A stretch of 64,000 nt of DNA, taken from positions 78,740,001-78,804,000 of the forward strand of contig OZ231126.1 of the NCBI GenBank assembly GCA_965153355.1, written 5' to 3'. Position numbers and translations under genes: made by a program. The DNA is from Flaccisagitta enflata. Lineage: Eukaryota > Chaetognatha > Sagittoidea > Aphragmophora. The notes below the pieces were generated by a model. The model saw only the letters and a list, made by a program, of their open reading frames with translations, was not told the origin of the DNA and ran no database searches. Numbering within the stretch: the stretch's first letter is position 1; each line of letters begins with the position of its first letter. This document shows positions 59,326 through 64,000 of the stretch, in pieces.

Positions 59326-59616
59326 AGATGCGTCCGTCAGGAACGCATCTCTCTAAGAGGGTCTGTCCGTCCGTCCGTCCGTCCGTCCGTCCGTCTCTCC
59401 GTCCGTCCGTTCGTCACGCCTGTCCAAAAACCATTTTTGGCCACGGTGAGGTCGTGTACTGAAACAAATGATCAACCAACATGTTTTGAGAGCCCCTTTA
59501 CTAGTACTACTCAGTTGTTTTACCCTCTGTTCGTCCATCTGTCTCTCCATACATGTCACACGATCAATACACGCATAGACACAGTCCGAACGCATCGTTG
59601 CCCGGTCGGGCTTGTT
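59326..59616 (+). mobile_element. Complete AGATGCG-type hairpin element (291 bp)
   Basis: 5' hairpin AGATGCGT...ACGCATCT; GTCCGTCCGTCCGTCCG tract; subterminal AACGCATC; GCCCGGTCGGGC hairpin; TTGTT. All three end motifs differ in sequence from other subfamilies but keep their positions. Confidence 0.8.
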
Positions 59617-60490
59617 TTCATAAGTTTGGTACTTGTAAGAGCCTAAGGGCCTTCTACGGGAGGCCACTTGACCCACAGGATTTGTCAGATGGATTTCAAA
59701 GAACAAACAATTCTATTTGATATCAGTTGAATTTTTCAATATCACATATTGAAAAATAAGCAAACTTACACTTCCTCTACTTTCCCCTCTCTTTTTATCT
59801 CATCGTTCTTTTTGCTCTTCCCCTTCCCTGCATTTTAACCTCTCAGCTTACTCTTCCGGCCTCCCCACCCCCCCATCCGCCTACTGCGTTCCTTTCTTTT
59901 CTTTCATTTCGTTTCCCGAATTTATGGTTTCTGTTTTCCCTAAATCTCTGCTTAATGGAATTTTCGCCCGCCGCCCGGCAGAGCTTAGGCAGGCACGGGG
60001 TGAGAAATGGAGTACGGAGAGGAGATTCCCGGTCCATGCCGACTCCGGGCTAGGTGATAGAATTGCACATGGGCCCTGTTGCCACAAAAGCGGAAGTCTT
60101 TGTCAACTGTTTTTATTGACAAAAAATTGCATAAAAATTTTTTTCTGCATATCTTTTGATGCTTTACTAGTCATTAACGTTTTTCGATTTTTTGAGTTTC
60201 GCTTTGGAATTAATTTTTTCCATTTTTGCTTGGGGCGTTTTGAGAAAGTTGAGGAGCAACAGGGTGAAAGATGGTAGTTTTTTACACCTTCTGGAACAAA
60301 GCAGGGCACTGTTGGACCAATACTTTACTTTAAGCGCTATGAATTTTTTTATCTTTTTTTATTTTTTCACATTTTCCGCATTTTTCCCAAATATCAATTT
60401 TCTTCATCGATCTCAACTTTGGGCCCTATGTAACGACAAAAATGAGTCCACAAACATTGACAAACTTTTAAGACTAACCAACTGACCAAC
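59617..60490. other. Mostly unique sequence
   Basis: 59985-60060 resembles the 61490 repeat (GAGAAATGGAGTACGGAGAG, GGTCCATGCCGAC). No gene recognised. Confidence 0.4.
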
Positions 60491-60497
60491 CAACTGC

Positions 60498-60499
<2 letters not shown>

Positions 60500-60585
<86 letters not shown>
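60500..60585 (+). repeat. (GA)n microsatellite
   Basis: Pure GA. Confidence 0.95.
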
Positions 60586-60588
<3 letters not shown>

Positions 60589-60600
60589 TCAGAGAGGAAG

Positions 60601-60885
<285 letters not shown>

Positions 60886-61261
60886 GGTGCATGAAGCAAA
60901 ATGAGAGTGAAAAGAAAACTGAAATGAGGGAGAGGAGGAACTAAAAATAAAAAAAACAATCTTACAATTTTTTTCAGGTCGGCGAGAGTCACCTTTACTG
61001 GTAATTTAGTGTCTACTTCAAGTGTTGGTCTTCCTATGAATCACACCATACTTCTTAGAATTCTAACAGAAAATAAAGAGCATAAGTAAAAGCAATTTTT
61101 TGCCGTTTTTGCAGAAGCCTTAAAACTGCATTTTAGGGTTCGTTCAGTGACCTAAGGCTTTTGACCTATCTCTTACATGATCTTTTTAATCTGTAACTAT
61201 GTCAATAGTTGTCAACCAGATTCATTTTTGTGAAAAAAAACAACATTTTTGAGCCATAAAC

Positions 61262-61440
61262 GATTCTATTACCGTATGAAAAGTGGAACAATGTCAATAT
61301 CCCTCACTGTACCCAAACTGAAATAAATGGAGGAGGGCCATGTGAACCCTCATTGACTAGTTAATAAGCGCATCACTCCTAGTTTTCCGTAAAACAGAAT
61401 CTGAAAAACACTCCTCTCAATCTAACCCAAGAGTATATTT
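61262..61440 (-). repeat. Dispersed repeat, copy 2 (reverse)
   Basis: Reverse complement of 52700-52885, with CCCTCACTGTACCCAAACTG and CTCAATCTAACCCAAGAG. Confidence 0.7.
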
Positions 61441-61483
61441 TATTATTGTGGAAAGGGTGCCCCAATCCTGCACACTGCATACT

Positions 61484-61885
61484 GCACAGAGTGGGAAATG
61501 GAGTACAGGGAGGAGGTTCCCGGTTTATGCCGACGCCTGGAAACACCCCTCAATCTCCCCCAATTCTGCACTCTGTCTCTCACCCCCACTCTCCCCCTAT
61601 TCTGCATAGGGTGAGCAATGGAATATGGAGTCGGAGAGGAGGTTCTCAGTCCATGCCAACTTCTGGAAACACCCCTCAATCTCCCCCAATCCTGCACTCT
61701 GTCTTTCACCCCCAATCTCCCCCTATCCTGTACAGTACGCATGTCAGAGTGCCAGAATCGGCCATAACTGGCTTTACCCCCGCCATCATCCATACAGGGT
61801 GGGAAATGGAGTACAGAGAGAAGGTTCCCAGTCCATGACCACTTCTGGAAACACCCCTCAATCTCCCCCAATCCTGCACTCTGTC
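61484..61885 (+). repeat. ~130-190-bp tandem repeat, three units
   Basis: GGGAAATGGAGTACAG, GAGGTTCCCGGT, TGGAAACACCCCTCAATCTC and CTGCACTCTGTCTC recur at about 61490, 61615 and 61800. The third is separated by a ~60-bp insert. Confidence 0.85.
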
Positions 61886-62544
61886 TCCAACTGCCGTTTC
61901 CACTTACTGATTGTATTACACCGCATTTGTCAAAGCCGGGCTCAGTAACCCCGCTTCATCATCAGTAATTGTGATGCACGAACCAACGAACGAAGTCATC
62001 GAACGACAAACAGAGTCGCCAACATAGCAACGTTCGATATATTCTTGCTCTGAAACTGTTCTTGCACTCTGACAGAATGATTCTGTTTTAACACATTTTC
62101 AAAAGTTAAACATGATAAACATACGGGCAGGGAGAACAAACAAAGACCGCGTTTTAGACACATAGATTTCCTGCGCCGAGACAATTTTAAAAAGACGATG
62201 TTGCTGAGACGCCAACAAAATCTGTTTTATATCATTTTTTGGGGGGGATGGGGGGGGGGGAGCTACGTAGTCTAAAGGGAGAATCATGGAAGATAGCCAA
62301 AGCAAACAAATAAAAGCATGCTTAGGCAGACAGACATAAGGAAAGGCAATTTTTTGAATCCTAAAAGTTTAACGAACGTCTGGATCATGAACCATGCCCA
62401 AAACATCAATATTTTTTTCTTGTTTTTTCCTGCTTTAAGTTATGTACTCAAAAAAAAATAATTTGGACAGCATTTTCCTGAGTGTTAAGGCCGATCTGTC
62501 TATGAGGAAGAAGGAGAGAAATAAGGAAGAAAGAAATGAAATGT
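61886..62544. other. Unique sequence, no gene recognised
   Basis: A poly-G run near 62240 is the only notable feature. Confidence 0.4.
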
Positions 62545-62601
62545 GACGGACCGACGGACCGACCGACAGACCAAGGTGTAGAGTCGCGTGCACGCGACTA
62601 A
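62545..62601 (-). mobile_element. 5' end fragment of a hairpin-ended element
   Basis: GACGGACCGACGGACCGACC tract and the perfect AGTCGCGTGCACGCGACT palindrome. The 3' half is absent. Confidence 0.6.
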
Positions 62602-62832
62602 AAGACTCAAGACATAAAAATAGAAAAAAACCGCCGTGGAGGAAATTGGAATGTGGAATTTGGTTTTGCTTTAGCCCTAAAGGTGGCGTGTGTGGGGAAT
62701 TCGGGAAATTATGATGCTCCCCATTCAAATATTTTTCTCGGCTAATCTTCCCAAAAGATTTATCCGGTTTCTGACGTAAACACGGCGGCTTCACATCCGC
62801 AAATATTGCAATATCGCTTTCTATTTCTTTGT

Positions 62833-62933
<101 letters not shown>

Positions 62934-63468
62934 GCGCGCCTTCAGGAGAGATGTAGAAATAAATAGAGGAAATGTTTTGCATTCCGAATCATGTGTTGTG
63001 TGAACTGGCTCAGGGTTGTAGCGTGTTAAAGACAGAGAGACAGACTGACAGGAAGACGGAAAAACAGAAAGGCAAACGGGCAAACAGATAGAATGACGGA
63101 CAGAAGAATGGACAGAAATACAAACCGAAGAGAAAGAGCAAACTCCAAGCGGTGTCAGGGAAAGACATCATCATAAATGGAATGCTTGGAAAACATTCGC
63201 GCGCGCAAAGACGTCAATATGGGTGTGTGTGTGTGGGGGGGGGGGGGGGGTGAAAGCGGCAAAGGGAACTTGTTTCTGAGGCAAGCTAGTTTGCAGAGCA
63301 GTCATAATATTAATAGACTACGCGCAAATAGCAAGACTTGACTGGGATAATTTGTGTGATGATTACTTGCTTATGGGGATTTAATACTTCAATGTCATCG
63401 TTTATGTAGTTGGTCATTTCCAAAATAAACCGGCCCAGCTGAAATTCATATGACAGGCAAATCTCTTT

Positions 63469-63702
63469 GTTGCGTGCACGCGACTCTAAAACCCGCTTTG
63501 TCCGTCGGTTGGTCGGTCGGTCGGTCGGTCGGTCGGTTGGTCGGTCTGTCGGTCTGTCGGTCGGTCGGTCGGTCATATTTTACTTTTTTTTTATGATTTC
63601 ATTTTTTTGACCCCACTGCTCCTGCCCAAATGGTCTGGTGACCTCAATTATAGCCCCTGCCCACCCGCACGCGACTTCGGTAGCTGTGTATCCGGCCTTG
63701 TT
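63469..63702 (+). mobile_element. Hairpin-ended element, AGTCGCG type (234 bp)
   Basis: 5' arm TTGCGTGCACGCGACT, long GGTCGGTCGGTCGGTCGG tract, CACTGCTCCTGCCC, CCTGCCCACCCGCACGCG, TGTGTATCCGGCC, then TTGTT. Confidence 0.75.
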
Positions 63703-64000
63703 TTTCATTATGCCAATTCTTTTTTTTTCATGATGGAAGCTGTTATAACACATTACCTGGGACTCACGTGCCAAGCCAATATCCTTCATACTTAAAATTT
63801 TGATAGGCTATGTAGCAAAAAATAGGCCAAAACATCCCCTTTTTTATTTCACACTGATGTCACACTCAAAACCACTATGAAAAAGACATCAAAAAATCAT
63901 TAAGCCTTCCCAACTTTAGGTTGTTTTTGTTTAATTGCAATCCCTAAAGAAGAACTAAACATTTGATGGTGACCAGTTGTCATTTACTATGGAAAAATAT

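Overview
The window is eukaryotic nuclear DNA and almost certainly comes from an invertebrate animal. Two genes identify it as metazoan: a complete HELQ DNA helicase, and a TRAF adaptor whose coiled coil and MATH domain read like bilaterian TRAF2/TRAF3. Splice sites are GT-AG and most of the sequence is simple repeats, minisatellites and short non-autonomous transposons. I cannot name the species.

Genes. All supportable coding sequence lies on the minus strand between about 8.8 and 17.5 kb. In transcription order: a decayed duplicate of a terminal exon (17521-16794); gene X, a highly charged protein of unknown function in three visible exons (16759-15382, 15216-14587, 14042-13942) whose splice phases agree; HELQ in one uninterrupted reading frame (13861-11075); and a TRAF-family gene in three phase-matched exons (10805-9979, 9408-9197, 9042-8784). 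Gene X ends about 80 nt before the HELQ start codon, and HELQ ends about 270 nt before the first visible TRAF exon, so the cluster has operon-like spacing. The TRAF RING end and the last part of its MATH domain were not found.

Repeats. The rest is a mosaic. (1) A superfamily of short elements (about 0.1-0.4 kb, one expanded to 2.6 kb) has a 5' palindromic hairpin, a (CGGT/CGTC)-rich tract, a subterminal copy of one hairpin arm near the 3' end, then a terminal hairpin and TTGTT. At least five sequence subfamilies keep this layout with compensating changes, and an empty/filled site pair shows insertion into a T run. This resembles Helentron-associated (HINE/DINE-1-like) elements. (2) A second family begins GGGCAGCGGCCCC, carries a ~20-bp minisatellite and ends near GGTACCGCTGACC. 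(3) TA-flanked terminal-inverted-repeat elements, one with a clean empty site in a neighbouring duplicate. (4) Satellite arrays: 20-bp units with a 380-bp higher-order period (23.0-24.3 kb), 14-bp units in two ~1-kb blocks (38.6-40.4 kb), and several 40-90-bp arrays. (5) Very long CT/GA, CA, CTTT, ATC, GTT, AATG and CAGA microsatellites.

Large duplications. 41953-46802 is repeated in tandem at 46803-52222 (4.85-kb unit), and 1030-3712 is repeated at about 26545-29690; in both pairs the second copy has gained transposons. From 17.5 kb to the right end I found no convincing gene. Most long open frames there are translations of microsatellites.
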